DNA from: Cupriavidus sp.
GTDB lineage: Bacteria; Pseudomonadota; Gammaproteobacteria; Burkholderiales; Burkholderiaceae
DNA: 8,061 nucleotides
Direction: 5' to 3'
Assembly: GCA_013362725.1 (NCBI GenBank)
Contig: JABFVP010000103.1
Location: 1-8,061, forward strand
Below, one piece after another: positions 1 through 6,766 of the stretch. Positions within the stretch are counted from its first letter, which is position 1. Each line of letters starts with the position of its first letter. The position numbers and the translations under genes are program-made. The notes under the pieces are model-generated. The model was not told the origin of the DNA, did no database searches, and saw nothing but the letters and a program-made list of their open reading frames with translations.

Positions 1-188
1 ACGAACCGCACCCGGCTGCGCGCCGCGGCCAGGTCTGGGTGCCGGGCCACTGGGAAGCCCGCGGCGCAGGCTACGCCTGGCGCGGCGGCTACTGGCAGCC
101 GCAGCGCGTGGGCTACCGCTATGTGCCCGAGCGCTGGGTGCGCGGCCCGCACGGCTGGGTCATGCGCCCCGGCCGCTGGGTACGCTGA
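1..188 (+). CDS. WXXGXW-repeat protein, 3' end only
   Basis: The first complete codon is at 3-5 and the frame runs for 61 residues to a TGA at 186-188. The start lies outside the window. The sequence is dominated by Trp, Tyr, Gly, Arg and Pro in a repeating pattern: WVPGHWEARG, then YAWRGGYWQP, then YRYVPERWVRG, then HGWVMRPGRWVR. This W-x-x-G-x-W style spacing matches the small WXXGXW (BcpO-related, YXWGXW) repeat proteins common in Burkholderiales, which are usually short, exported, and of unknown function. No signal peptide can be judged because the N-terminus is missing. The gene has no evident tie to the polysaccharide genes; more than 700 bp of non-coding DNA separates them. Family assignment is by repeat pattern only. 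Confidence 0.75.
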   Translation, partial: EPHPAARRGQVWVPGHWEARGAGYAWRGGYWQPQRVGYRYVPERWVRGPHGWVMRPGRWVR

Positions 189-223
189 GCGGGGCGGCCG
201 GCGCCATCATCCCGCCTTGCGGC

Positions 224-252
224 CTTGCTCCCCACCGATGGGTGGTGGCAAG
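224..252 (+). terminator. hairpin downstream of the WXXGXW gene, possible terminator
   Basis: An interrupted inverted repeat begins 35 bp after the stop codon. The outer arms are CTTGC (224-228) and GCAAG (248-252), the inner arms are CCACC (232-236) and GGTGG (241-245), and the loop is GATG. There is no T-run after it, so it is not a classical intrinsic terminator. The position after a gene end is the main reason to list it. Confidence 0.25.
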
Positions 253-480
253 CCCTGCGCGGCCGGTGGCGCCCGCGTCGCAGCGTTCATCCATGGTGGC
301 AACCGCGCCTCATCCAGAAGCACTAGACCATGTGCGCTAGCTGCCGGTAAATCTCCCGAATTGATTTCGCAACCATCATTTCCGGGGCGCGTTTCATAAT
401 TGGAGCAGCCCCATTGACGGTGTATTCCGGACACCCCTCAATAGGGTTATAAAACCGTCATATCTGGCCAAAGATAATAG

Positions 481-495
481 AATCTGTTTCAGATT
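481..495. promoter_or_regulatory. perfect dyad AATCTG-N3-CAGATT, possible operator
   Basis: The arms AATCTG (481-486) and CAGATT (490-495) are exact inverted repeats with a 3-nt spacer TTT, inside the AT-rich core. A compact 15-bp dyad like this is typical of a homodimeric regulator site. No regulator is known for it from the sequence, and chance occurrence cannot be excluded. Confidence 0.35.
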
Positions 496-524
496 TGCAA
501 CCAATTAAATTCTGAATGTCACAT

Positions 525-538
525 CGGTGAAACCACCG
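525..538. promoter_or_regulatory. second short dyad CGGTG-N4-CACCG
   Basis: The arms CGGTG (525-529) and CACCG (534-538) are exact inverted repeats around AAAC. The dyad lies 44 bp after the start of the AATCTG dyad (about four helical turns). A further 5-bp pair, GGGAA (538-542) and TTCCC (559-563), follows. It could be an operator or an RNA hairpin in the leader. Confidence 0.25.
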
Positions 539-651
539 GGAATGGCGTCAGCGCGGCGTTCCCCGAACCTGAGAGGTATAAATACGATATATTTGAAGGG
601 ATTATGAAGGTCCTTTCATTCCCTCCTTCATTCCAACCCTGACCCCCTTGC

Positions 652-680
652 TTGCATTCCCCTCCCCCAGCCCATAAGAT
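652..680 (+). promoter_or_regulatory. weak sigma-70-like promoter candidate
   Basis: TTGCAT (652-657) and TAAGAT (675-680) are separated by exactly 17 bp. The -10 hexamer matches TATAAT at four of six positions, the -35 hexamer matches TTGACA at only three. Transcription from here would give a leader of about 225 nt before the regulator start at 913. Other AT-rich -10-like words (TATAAA at 448-453 and 577-582, GATAAT at 473-478) lack a good -35 at the right distance. Confidence 0.22.
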
Positions 681-912
681 GAATTCCAACTGATTTAGGA
701 GCAAGCATCACCCGGGTTCGGGTTCGGGGTCATCCTTCCAGCCATGGGCAAGTTCCAGCCACAACAACGGAACCGTCCGGCATGGGAGCATGGGGGTCAG
801 CCACAGAGCCAGCCACCAGTCACCAAGCATCGCGGTGACGGCGGTCCTGTCACGTCTTCCATACGCAAAGTGCCCCGCAGTCCGCCCCGGGTAAAAACGG
901 GGAGTGAAGTCC

Positions 913-1893
913 ATGAATGCGTTGCTGATCGAGGAGCATCCGCTGCTCCGGCTCGGGCTATTGCAGATGCTCGAGAACATCCAGGAATCCGCACAGGTGG
1001 CGGCCATTGCACCGGCGGATATCGCCAGGCTGGACGCCCGGCACCAGAACGCGGACCTGCTCGTGTTCGGCATGCCCGCCGACCCGGCGCCCGGCTGGGT
1101 GCTGCTGGAACAGGCCCGGCAGACGCTCGCGCCGCAACGCATCCTGATCCTGGCCGACACCCTGCCCCTGCATGTGCCCACCGCGGACAGCGCGCGCGGC
1201 ATCTGCGGCTGCCTGCCCAAGTCCGCCTCGCTGGCGGTGATCGAGGCCGCCATCCGCATGGCCGTGTCCGGCGTCCAGGGACTGGTCTTCACTGCCGAGA
1301 CCGGCACCCTGCCGTCGGCGTCGCGCTCGGCCATGCCCGCCACGCAGTCACTCGCCTCGGCTGCGCCGCTGCCGCTCAGCGCCGCGCATCCGGCCCAACC
1401 GCCGGGGGAGCAGCTGGCGCTGGCGTCCTGCGCCAGCACCCCGCGCGCCGCCTTGCGTACCACCGTGGCGCTGCGCGACCTGACCGAGCTCAGGCCCGGC
1501 CAGCCGCTGTCCGCAACGGCCCCGGCGGCGCTCTCGCCCGCACCCGCTGCCATGCCGCTGAACGAGGAAGAACCCGGCTACGACGAGGCTGAGATGCTGA
1601 AGATCACGCCGCGCCAGTACGAGGTGCTGGTGCTGCTGGCGCGCGGCTATCCGATCAAGACCGTCAGCCGCATGCTCAACATCTCGGTGGCGACGGTAAA
1701 GAGCCATGCCTGCACGCTGTACCAGCGGCTCAAGGTGCGCAACAAGGGCGAGGCCGTCTACGCTGCGCTTCAGCGTGGTGCCACGCTGGAATGGGTCAGC
1801 GGCGACGAACGCATCACGCGCGAAACCAATGGCGCCGGGGTGGCGCCACGGCGCAACGAACCGCCGAGCCAGGCGGTCAGGCCCGCGGCCTGA
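913..1893 (+). CDS. LuxR/GerE-type regulator with degenerate receiver domain
   Basis: This 326-residue cytoplasmic DNA-binding regulator has an N-terminal receiver-like part (about 1-120), a long Ala/Pro-rich linker (about 130-225) and a C-terminal LuxR helix-turn-helix (about 229-292). The helix-turn-helix carries ITPRQYEVLVLLARGYPIKT and SVATVKSHACTLYQRLKV, close to the NarL/FixJ consensus. In the receiver the acidic pocket is E7-E8, the lysine is kept at K103 (CLPKSAS) and a threonine sits at T83, but the beta-3 segment reads ADLLVFGMP. The phospho-acceptor Asp is absent, with Gly at that place. Normal phosphorylation by a histidine kinase is therefore unlikely. The ATG at 913 is chosen because GGGGAG (899-904) sits 8 nt upstream; a GTG at 904 in frame would overlap that site. 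The C-terminal tail after 295 is polar and Pro-rich. Its place before the sugar genes suggests, but does not show, that it controls them. Confidence 0.85.
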   Translation: MNALLIEEHPLLRLGLLQMLENIQESAQVAAIAPADIARLDARHQNADLLVFGMPADPAPGWVLLEQARQTLAPQRILILADTLPLHVPTADSARGICGCLPKSASLAVIEAAIRMAVSGVQGLVFTAETGTLPSASRSAMPATQSLASAAPLPLSAAHPAQPPGEQLALASCASTPRAALRTTVALRDLTELRPGQPLSATAPAALSPAPAAMPLNEEEPGYDEAEMLKITPRQYEVLVLLARGYPIKTVSRMLNISVATVKSHACTLYQRLKVRNKGEAVYAALQRGATLEWVSGDERITRETNGAGVAPRRNEPPSQAVRPAA

Positions 1894-1977
1894 GTGCCGG
1901 CCTGAGGGTTTTGCCGCGCCGCGCCCGCACAGACGGGCCGGCGCAACACCGGCGCTTGCCGGACGGGAGGGGTCATC

Positions 1978-2931
1978 ATGCGAGCCAGCACGTTCTTGCC
2001 CAGCTTTTCCGTGTGCGTCAGCACATGCGACCATCCGGACGGCCTGCGCCGTACCCTGCAGTCGATCGCGGCATCGACCATGCCGCCGCACCAGCTGATC
2101 GTCTGCGACGACAGCAGCCACGACGCCACGCGCGCGCTGATGCGCGACGCCTACCCCGACATCCCCTGCCTGGACGGTCCCCGGCGCGGCGCCGCCGCCA
2201 GCCGCAACCGCCTGCTGCGCGCGGCCACCGGCACGCACGTGCTGTTTCTCGACGACCACGTCACGCTGGGGCCGACCTTCCTGCAGCAGATGGGCGAGCG
2301 CCTCGCCGATGACTTCATTTACCGGGTCGCCGCGGGCGGCAACGCCGACGCGCTGGTGCTGACCGGCACGGCGATGTGCGCGGGCCAATGCCTGCGGCCG
2401 CTGCGCGAGGATTTCCTCGGGCAGCCATTGCCCCAGCCGCCGCGCCGTGCCGCGCGGGCGCGGCCGCTGTGCGCGGTGGTGCTGTCGACCACGGTGTTTC
2501 CGCGCGCCCTGCTGGAGCGGCTGCCGTTCGACGAGTGGCTCGATGCCGGCTACGAGGTCGCCGACCTGACCGGACGCGCGGTCTATGGCTGCGGCTGCCG
2601 CATCGAGCTGATTCCGAGCGCGATCAACCAGCTGGAGAGCCAGCGGCCGCCGCCATGCACCGGTAGCCCGACCGCCGATGCCGCGCGCATGGTCACCATG
2701 CTGCATCGCTACGGCCGCAGCCAGCACCGCCACGACAAGGCGGCGCTGTTCCTGATGCTGGCGCTGCCGCACAACCTGGGCCAGCACCTGCATCGCAGCG
2801 GCTGGCGCGGCGTGGCACCGTTCTGGGCCACCACGCGTCTGCTGTGGCAGCACTTGCGGCTCGCGCCAGGCCATGACGCCGCCGCGGAACGCGCCCGCAG
2901 CGAGGTCACGACACCGATGCCGCGCACCTGA
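1978..2931 (+). CDS. family 2 glycosyltransferase
   Basis: The 317-residue product fits a GT-A fold, family 2 glycosyltransferase that transfers a sugar from a nucleotide donor. The N-terminal strand and helix are SFSVCVSTCDHPDGLRRTL (9-27). The nucleotide-binding Asp pair is in IVCDDSS (41-47), and the segment GAAASRNRLL (71-80) leads to the DxD-type metal site FLDDH (90-94). Around 185-206 lies FDEWLDAGYEVADLTGRAV, placed where family 2 enzymes carry their catalytic acidic residue. There are no clear membrane-spanning segments, so it would act at the cytoplasmic face of the membrane. The start is supported by GGGAGG (1965-1970), 7 nt before the ATG. It follows the regulator by 84 bp and precedes gmd by about 107 bp. 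Donor and acceptor cannot be told from sequence. Confidence 0.85.
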   Translation: MRASTFLPSFSVCVSTCDHPDGLRRTLQSIAASTMPPHQLIVCDDSSHDATRALMRDAYPDIPCLDGPRRGAAASRNRLLRAATGTHVLFLDDHVTLGPTFLQQMGERLADDFIYRVAAGGNADALVLTGTAMCAGQCLRPLREDFLGQPLPQPPRRAARARPLCAVVLSTTVFPRALLERLPFDEWLDAGYEVADLTGRAVYGCGCRIELIPSAINQLESQRPPPCTGSPTADAARMVTMLHRYGRSQHRHDKAALFLMLALPHNLGQHLHRSGWRGVAPFWATTRLLWQHLRLAPGHDAAAERARSEVTTPMPRT

Positions 2932-2988
2932 TCCGTGGCGGTGCGCCCACACTGCCGGCCGCCGTTGTGTGGGGTAGCAGACGGTGCG

Positions 2989-3005
2989 GCGCCGCAGCGC
3001 GGCGC
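2989..3005. repeat. GC-rich hairpin between the GT2 gene and gmd
   Basis: GCGCCGC (2989-2995) and GCGGCGC (2999-3005) form an exact 7-bp stem with loop AGC. A second inverted repeat lies just upstream: CCCACAC (2946-2952) and GTGTGGG (2967-2973) with a 14-nt loop. Neither has a T-run, so they are not clear terminators. They may attenuate or stabilise mRNA ends within the operon, or be chance structures in GC-rich DNA. Confidence 0.3.
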
Positions 3006-3038
3006 TACAGTCGCCCCACTTGCTAACGGATCAGAGCC

Positions 3039-4237
3039 ATGGGCGCAAACGAGCTGGACACTCTCGGTCATATCACCGCCACCGGTCCGGAGCGGGCCGC
3101 GCCACGCGGGCGCAACGGCATCCGGCGCGCGCTGATCACCGGCATCACGGGCCAGGACGGCTCCTACCTGTGCGAGCTGCTGCTGGGCAAGGGCTATGAA
3201 GTCCACGGCATCAAGCGGCGCAGCTCGCTGTTCAACACCGAGCGCATCGACCACCTGTACCAGGATCCGCAGGCGCAGGAGCGTCGGCTGATCCTGCACC
3301 ACGGCGACATGACCGACACCGCCAGCCTGGTGCGCGTGGTGCAGCAGTCGCAGCCGGACGAGATCTACAACCTTGCCACGTGCAGGTCTCGTTCGAAGAG
3401 CCCGAGTACACCGCCAACACCGACGCCATCGGCACGCTGCGCCTGCTCGAGGCGATCCGCATCCTGGGCATGGAAAAGCTCACGCGCTTCTACCAGGCGT
3501 CCACCTCCGAACTCTACGGGCTGGTGCAGGAAACCCCGCAGAAGGAAACCACGCCGTTCTATCCGCGCAGCCCGTATGCCGCCGCCAAGCTCTATGCCTA
3601 CTGGATCACGGTGAACTACCGCGAGGCCTATGGCATGTATGCCTGCAACGGCATCCTGTTCAACCATGAAAGCCCGGTGCGCGGCGAGACCTTCGTCACC
3701 CGCAAGATCACGCGCGCGATCGCGCGCATCGCGCTGGGCCTGCAGGAAACGCTGTACCTGGGCAACCTGTCGGCGCTGCGCGACTGGGGCCATGCGCGCG
3801 ACTACGTCGAGATGCAGTGGCTGATGCTGCAGCAGCCCGCGGCCGAGGACTTCGTCATCGCCAGCGGCGAACAGCACAGCGTGCGCGAGTTCGTGCAGCG
3901 CGCGGCGCGCGAGCTGGGCATCACCATCACCTTCCATGGCAGCGGCGTCGACGAGGTCGGCATCGTCGAGCATGTCGATCCGCCCGCGCGCGGCGGCATT
4001 GCGCCGGCGTGCAAGCCCGGCGAGATCGTGGTGCGGGTCGATCCGCGCTACTTCCGCCCGACCGAAGTCGAAACGCTGCTCGGCGACGCCAGCCGCGCAC
4101 GCGAGCGCCTGGGCTGGAGCCCGCGCATCGGCTTTGCCGAACTGGTGCGGGAAATGATCGAGGCCGACTACGCCGCGGCGCGCCGCGACGCGCTGGTCAG
4201 GCTGGCCGGCTTCCAGGCCTTCAACCATCTTGAGTAG
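3039..4237 (+). pseudogene. gmd: GDP-mannose 4,6-dehydratase, frameshifted by an apparent 10-nt deletion
   Basis: Gmd converts GDP-mannose to GDP-4-keto-6-deoxymannose with NADP, the first step to GDP-L-fucose. The first 113 codons read as the enzyme's N-terminal half, after an extension of about 28 residues: ALITGITGQDGSYL is the Rossmann nucleotide-binding loop and HGIKRRSSLFNTERIDHLYQ follows. The frame then fails at YNLA; the expected AMSHV follows in most Gmd proteins. From the GTG codon at 3380 the next frame resumes with VQVSFEEPEYTANTDAIGTL and runs to the TAG at 4235. The downstream part keeps the catalytic set seen in E. coli Gmd: Thr and Glu of STSELYG (codons at 3503 and 3509), Tyr (3575) and Lys (3587) of YAAAK. 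Restoring 10 nt gives 402 residues, about 374 without the N-terminal extension, close to the 373 of E. coli Gmd. As read the protein is split and neither half can work alone. A sequencing or assembly error is the main alternative. The ribosome binding site is weak; no other in-frame start exists before the Rossmann motif. Confidence 0.9.
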
Positions 4238-4265
4238 CCACGTGCACGGCCAGCGCGAGGATCCC

Positions 4266-5258
4266 ATGAACCAGGCCCCGGCAGCGCGCCCGCGCATCTT
4301 CGTCGCCGGCCATCGCGGCATGGTTGGCTCGGCCATCGAGCGCGCGCTGCGCGCGCACGGCGGCGTAGACATCGTCACGCGCACGCACGCCGAGCTGGAC
4401 CTGTGCGACCAGGCGCAGGTGCAGGCGTTCTTCGCCGGCCAGCGCATCGACGCGGTCTACCTGGCCGCCGCGCGGGTCGGCGGCATCCATGCCAACAATA
4501 CGTATCCCGCCGAGTTCATCCACCAGAACCTCGCCATCGCCACCAACGTGATCCATGCCGCCTGGCAGGCCGGCGTGCGGCGCCTGCTGTTTCTGGGATC
4601 GAGCTGCATCTACCCGCGCCTGGCACCGCAACCGATCCCCGAGGCCGCGCTGCTGACCGGCGCGCTGGAGCCGACCAACGCGCCCTACGCCATCGCCAAG
4701 ATCGCCGGCATCATGCTGTGCGACAGCTACAACCGCCAGTACGGCACCGATTACCGCTGCGTGATGCCGACCAACCTGTATGGGCCCGGCGACAACTACC
4801 ACCCCGACAACAGCCATGTGATTCCGGGACTGGTGCGCCGTTTCCACGACGCCCGCCTGGCCGGCAGCACCCGCGTGTCGGTGTGGGGCACCGGCAGGCC
4901 TTTGCGCGAATTCCTGCACGCGGACGACCTGGCGCGCGCGTGCCTGCATGTGATGGCGCTGTCCACGCCGGCCTACCGCGAGGCGGCGCCGGCGGGCTTC
5001 CTCAACGTCGGCAGCGACGACGAGGTCTCGATCGGCGCGCTGGCGGCACTGGTGGCGCAGGTCACCGGCTATCGCGGCACCCTTGCGTTCGAGGCCGACA
5101 AGCCCGACGGCACGCCGCGCAAGCGGCTCGACAGCAGCGCCATCATGGGCACCGGCTGGCGCCCGCGTATCGCGCTGCGCGACGGCCTGCGCGGCGTCTA
5201 CGAAGAGGCCTGCCGCACCGGCATTCTGCCCGGCGGCATCGCGGCCGCACTGGCCTGA
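4266..5258 (+). CDS. fcl: GDP-L-fucose synthase
   Basis: This 330-residue short-chain dehydrogenase/reductase carries out the 3,5-epimerisation and NADPH-dependent reduction of GDP-4-keto-6-deoxymannose to GDP-L-fucose in the cytoplasm. Family motifs are all present: the nucleotide-binding loop IFVAGHRGMVGSAI (11-24), ARVGGIHANNTYP (69-81), FLGSSCIYP (109-117), the catalytic YAIAK (Tyr141, Lys145), NLYGPGDNYHP (170-180), SHVIP with His184, LREFLHADDLA and DKPDGTPRKRLD. The catalytic Ser112, Cys114, Tyr141, Lys145 and His184 line up with E. coli Ser107, Cys109, Tyr136, Lys140 and His179, each five residues later. The start ATG at 4266 follows GAGG (4257-4260) by 5 nt; an upstream in-frame TTG at 4230 overlaps the end of gmd and lacks support. 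The gene begins 28 bp after gmd and ends 24 bp before the next gene, so it is in an operon. It looks intact, but its substrate would be missing if gmd is truly broken and has no second copy. Confidence 0.96.
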   Translation: MNQAPAARPRIFVAGHRGMVGSAIERALRAHGGVDIVTRTHAELDLCDQAQVQAFFAGQRIDAVYLAAARVGGIHANNTYPAEFIHQNLAIATNVIHAAWQAGVRRLLFLGSSCIYPRLAPQPIPEAALLTGALEPTNAPYAIAKIAGIMLCDSYNRQYGTDYRCVMPTNLYGPGDNYHPDNSHVIPGLVRRFHDARLAGSTRVSVWGTGRPLREFLHADDLARACLHVMALSTPAYREAAPAGFLNVGSDDEVSIGALAALVAQVTGYRGTLAFEADKPDGTPRKRLDSSAIMGTGWRPRIALRDGLRGVYEEACRTGILPGGIAAALA

Positions 5259-5282
5259 ACCCCGACTGCGCGCGGAGCGGCC

Positions 5283-6533
5283 ATGAAGATCCTGATTTAC
5301 TGCCAGAACTACGCGCCCGAACTGACCGGCATCGGCAAATACACCGGTGAGCAGGCGCAATGGCTGGCCGCGCGCGGGCACGAAGTGCGCGTGATCTGCG
5401 CCCCGCCGTACTACCCCGCATGGCGCGTCGGCGAGGGCTACAGCGCCTGGCGCTATGCCCGAGAGACGCACAGCGGCGTGACGGTCTACCGCGCCCCGGT
5501 GTGGGTGCCGCGCAAGCCGTCCGGACTGCTGCGCATCCTGCACCTGATGAGCTTTGCGCTGAGCAGCGTGCCCTGCATGGCGGCACAGCTGCGCTGGCGC
5601 CCCGACGTGATCTTCGCGGTCGAGCCCACGCTGATGTGCAGCCCGGCGGCGCTGCTGCTGGGCAGCTGCACGCGCGCCCGCACCTGGCTGCACGTGCAGG
5701 ACCTTGAGGTCGATGCCGCGTTCGCGCTGGGCGTGCTGCGCCATCCGCTGCTGCGCCGGCTGGCCACGCGCCTGGAGCGCGCGCTGACCACGCGCTACCA
5801 GCGTGTATCGACCATCTCGCAGGCAATGGCGGACGCGCTGCGCGCCAAGGGCGTCAGCCCCGCGCGCCTGCAGCTGCTGCCCAACTGGGCCGACCTGCAC
5901 GAGGCCCCGGCCGATGCGGCACTGGCGTTCCGGCACGGCCTTGGCATTCCCGCCGATGCGGTGATGGCGCTGTACGCCGGCAACATGGGCAACAAGCAGG
6001 GCCTGGAAGTGCTGGCCGATGCCGCGCAGGCGCTGCAGGGCCATCCACGCATCCACCTGGTGCTGTGCGGCGACGGCAGCGGCCGCGCCGCGTTGCAGGC
6101 GCGCTGCGCCGGCCTGGCGCGCGTGCATTTCCTGCCGTTGCAGCCGCAGGCGCGGTTCCACGCGATGATGGCAGCCGCCGACATGCACCTGCTGCCGCAG
6201 CGCGCCGATGCCGCAGACCTGGTGATGCCGTCCAAGCTCACCGGCATGCTGGCCAGCCGGCGCGCGGTCATTGCCACCGCACATCCGGATACGGAACTGG
6301 GTCGCCTGGTGGCGCGCGTGGGCGTACTGGTGCCCCCCGGCGACGCCAGCGCACTGGCGCACGCCATTGCCACCCTCGCCTGCCAGCCGCAGCGTCGCGC
6401 CATGCATGCCGCCGCCGGCCGTGCCTGGGCCGAAGCCCATCTGGGCCGCGACGCGGTGCTGGCGCAACTGGAATCTGCACTGCAGGCGCTGGTATCGGCG
6501 CCTGCCGCGCAAGATGCCTCTGCGGTGGCCTGA
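5283..6533 (+). CDS. wcaI: WcaI-type glycosyltransferase (GT4)
   Basis: The 416-residue product matches the WcaI family of colanic-acid-type glycosyltransferases along its length. N-terminal signatures are NYAPELTGIGKYTGEQAQWL (9-28), RGHEVRVICAPPYYPAW (31-47) and VGEGYSAWRYARE (49-61). Further on are VPRKPSGLLRILHL (75-88), LHVQDLEVDAAFALG (136-150), RVSTISQAM (174-182), LPNWADL (199-205) and NMGNKQGLE (234-242). The C-terminal donor site has DLVMPSKLTGMLA (312-324), where this family has MPSKL or LPSKL in place of the usual E-x7-E. It probably adds a sugar to a lipid-linked repeat unit at the inner membrane face. WcaI and Fcl are encoded close together in colanic acid clusters of enterobacteria, which supports the call. 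The ATG is preceded by GGAG (5274-5277) at 5 nt. The exact linkage made is unknown; the symbol reflects family membership rather than proven function. Confidence 0.88.
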   Translation: MKILIYCQNYAPELTGIGKYTGEQAQWLAARGHEVRVICAPPYYPAWRVGEGYSAWRYARETHSGVTVYRAPVWVPRKPSGLLRILHLMSFALSSVPCMAAQLRWRPDVIFAVEPTLMCSPAALLLGSCTRARTWLHVQDLEVDAAFALGVLRHPLLRRLATRLERALTTRYQRVSTISQAMADALRAKGVSPARLQLLPNWADLHEAPADAALAFRHGLGIPADAVMALYAGNMGNKQGLEVLADAAQALQGHPRIHLVLCGDGSGRAALQARCAGLARVHFLPLQPQARFHAMMAAADMHLLPQRADAADLVMPSKLTGMLASRRAVIATAHPDTELGRLVARVGVLVPPGDASALAHAIATLACQPQRRAMHAAAGRAWAEAHLGRDAVLAQLESALQALVSAPAAQDASAVA

Positions 6534-6574
6534 GCGCAGGGGCGGCACCCGGCAATCATCCGAGGGGGCCGGTC

Positions 6575-6643
6575 ATGAGCCACCACATCCCGGCCGTGCA
6601 AGCCGCGCTGGCGCAGCGCAGCCTGCTGCGGCAAACGTCTTAG
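6575..6643 (+). pseudogene. 22-codon ORF, possible 5' remnant of the next operon gene
   Basis: An ATG at 6575 is preceded by a strong GAGGGGG (6562-6568) and starts 41 bp after the wcaI stop, just as a further operon gene would. The frame begins MSHHIPAVQAALAQRSLLRQ and ends at TAG 6641-6643 after 22 codons. The good ribosome binding site, operon spacing and abrupt end suggest the start of a gene whose body was lost. It could also be a real small peptide or a chance ORF. I do not recognise the sequence. Confidence 0.35.
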
Positions 6644-6729
6644 AAACCTTCGCCCGGCGGTGCGCCGTAGCGCGCGTCATGCTGCTGCTCCCGGTGCACG
6701 TGATAGGACTTGCGCACCCAGGTGGGCAC
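6640..6729 (-). pseudogene. possible 3' remnant of a minus-strand gene
   Basis: On the minus strand an open frame ends with TAA at 6642-6640 and reads PTWVRKSYHVHREQQH followed by DARYGAPPGEGF. Upstream of this it continues as GGIQTQAIKPPV beyond the given end, back past the stop of the minus-strand glycosyltransferase, with no ATG. The only nearby start is a GTG at 6729-6727 without a ribosome binding site. Codons are about 80 percent G/C at the third position and the composition looks protein-like. It may be the tail of a truncated gene or a chance frame. Its stop overlaps the TAG of the opposing 22-codon ORF by two bases. Confidence 0.25.
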
Positions 6730-6764
6730 CGGCGGTTTGATTGCCTGCGTTTGGATGCCGCCGG
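6729..6764 (-). terminator. inverted repeat just after the minus-strand GT stop
   Basis: CCGGCGG (6729-6735) and CCGCCGG (6758-6764) are exact inverted repeats with a 22-nt loop, beginning 2 bp past the TGA of the minus-strand glycosyltransferase. The place fits a transcript end in a convergent region, but the loop is long and no T-run follows. A smaller hairpin, CGGCG (6655-6659) and CGCCG (6663-6667), lies further along. Confidence 0.22.
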
Positions 6765-6766
6765 CG

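Larger units (their letters stand above)
189..912. other. long non-coding leader region with AT-rich core
   Basis: No convincing gene is present between the WXXGXW gene and the regulator. The short open frames here have no recognisable protein pattern. From about 340 to 700 the sequence is clearly more AT-rich than the flanking coding DNA, with tracts such as GGTTATAAAACC and GGTATAAATACGATATATTTG. A pyrimidine-rich stretch follows at about 612-670 and contains the direct repeat TTCATTCC at 615-622 and 627-634, with starts 12 bp apart. At 711-729 there is a short GGGTTC-type tandem repeat. This composition suits a regulatory region for the divergently unoccupied left side and the polysaccharide genes to the right. 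An AT-rich island can also mark silencing by a nucleoid protein or past insertion; nothing here decides between these. Confidence 0.6.

Noticed and set aside
519..704. 61-codon minus-strand open frame in the leader region
   Set aside because: No ribosome binding site or protein pattern, and it spans AT-rich regulatory-looking DNA.
744..1592. Plus-strand open frame overlapping the regulator in another frame
   Set aside because: The overlap with a clear LuxR-family gene and the Arg/Ala/Pro-rich translation point to a shadow; the unshared first 55 codons have no support.
1348..2952. Minus-strand open frame of 534 codons opposite the regulator and GT2 genes
   Set aside because: Low-complexity Arg/Gln/Ala composition and no family pattern; the opposite strand encodes recognisable domains.
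3372..3380. Programmed ribosomal frameshift in gmd
   Set aside because: No slippery heptamer is present, and a frameshift would not restore the missing Ala-Met-Ser-His residues; a deletion explains both.
3380..4237. Separate gene starting at GTG 3380
   Set aside because: It lacks the Rossmann half of Gmd and begins in the middle of a conserved segment; the GTG is the Val of the family motif, so this is the 3' part of a broken gmd.
4230..4265. Upstream TTG start for fcl
   Set aside because: The extra 12 residues are not part of the family and overlap gmd; the ATG at 4266 has a proper GAGG site.
4221..6548. Very long minus-strand open frame (775 codons) opposite fcl and wcaI
   Set aside because: It is a GC-rich antisense shadow: rich in Arg, Ala, Gln and His with no motif, while the plus strand holds two clear enzyme genes.
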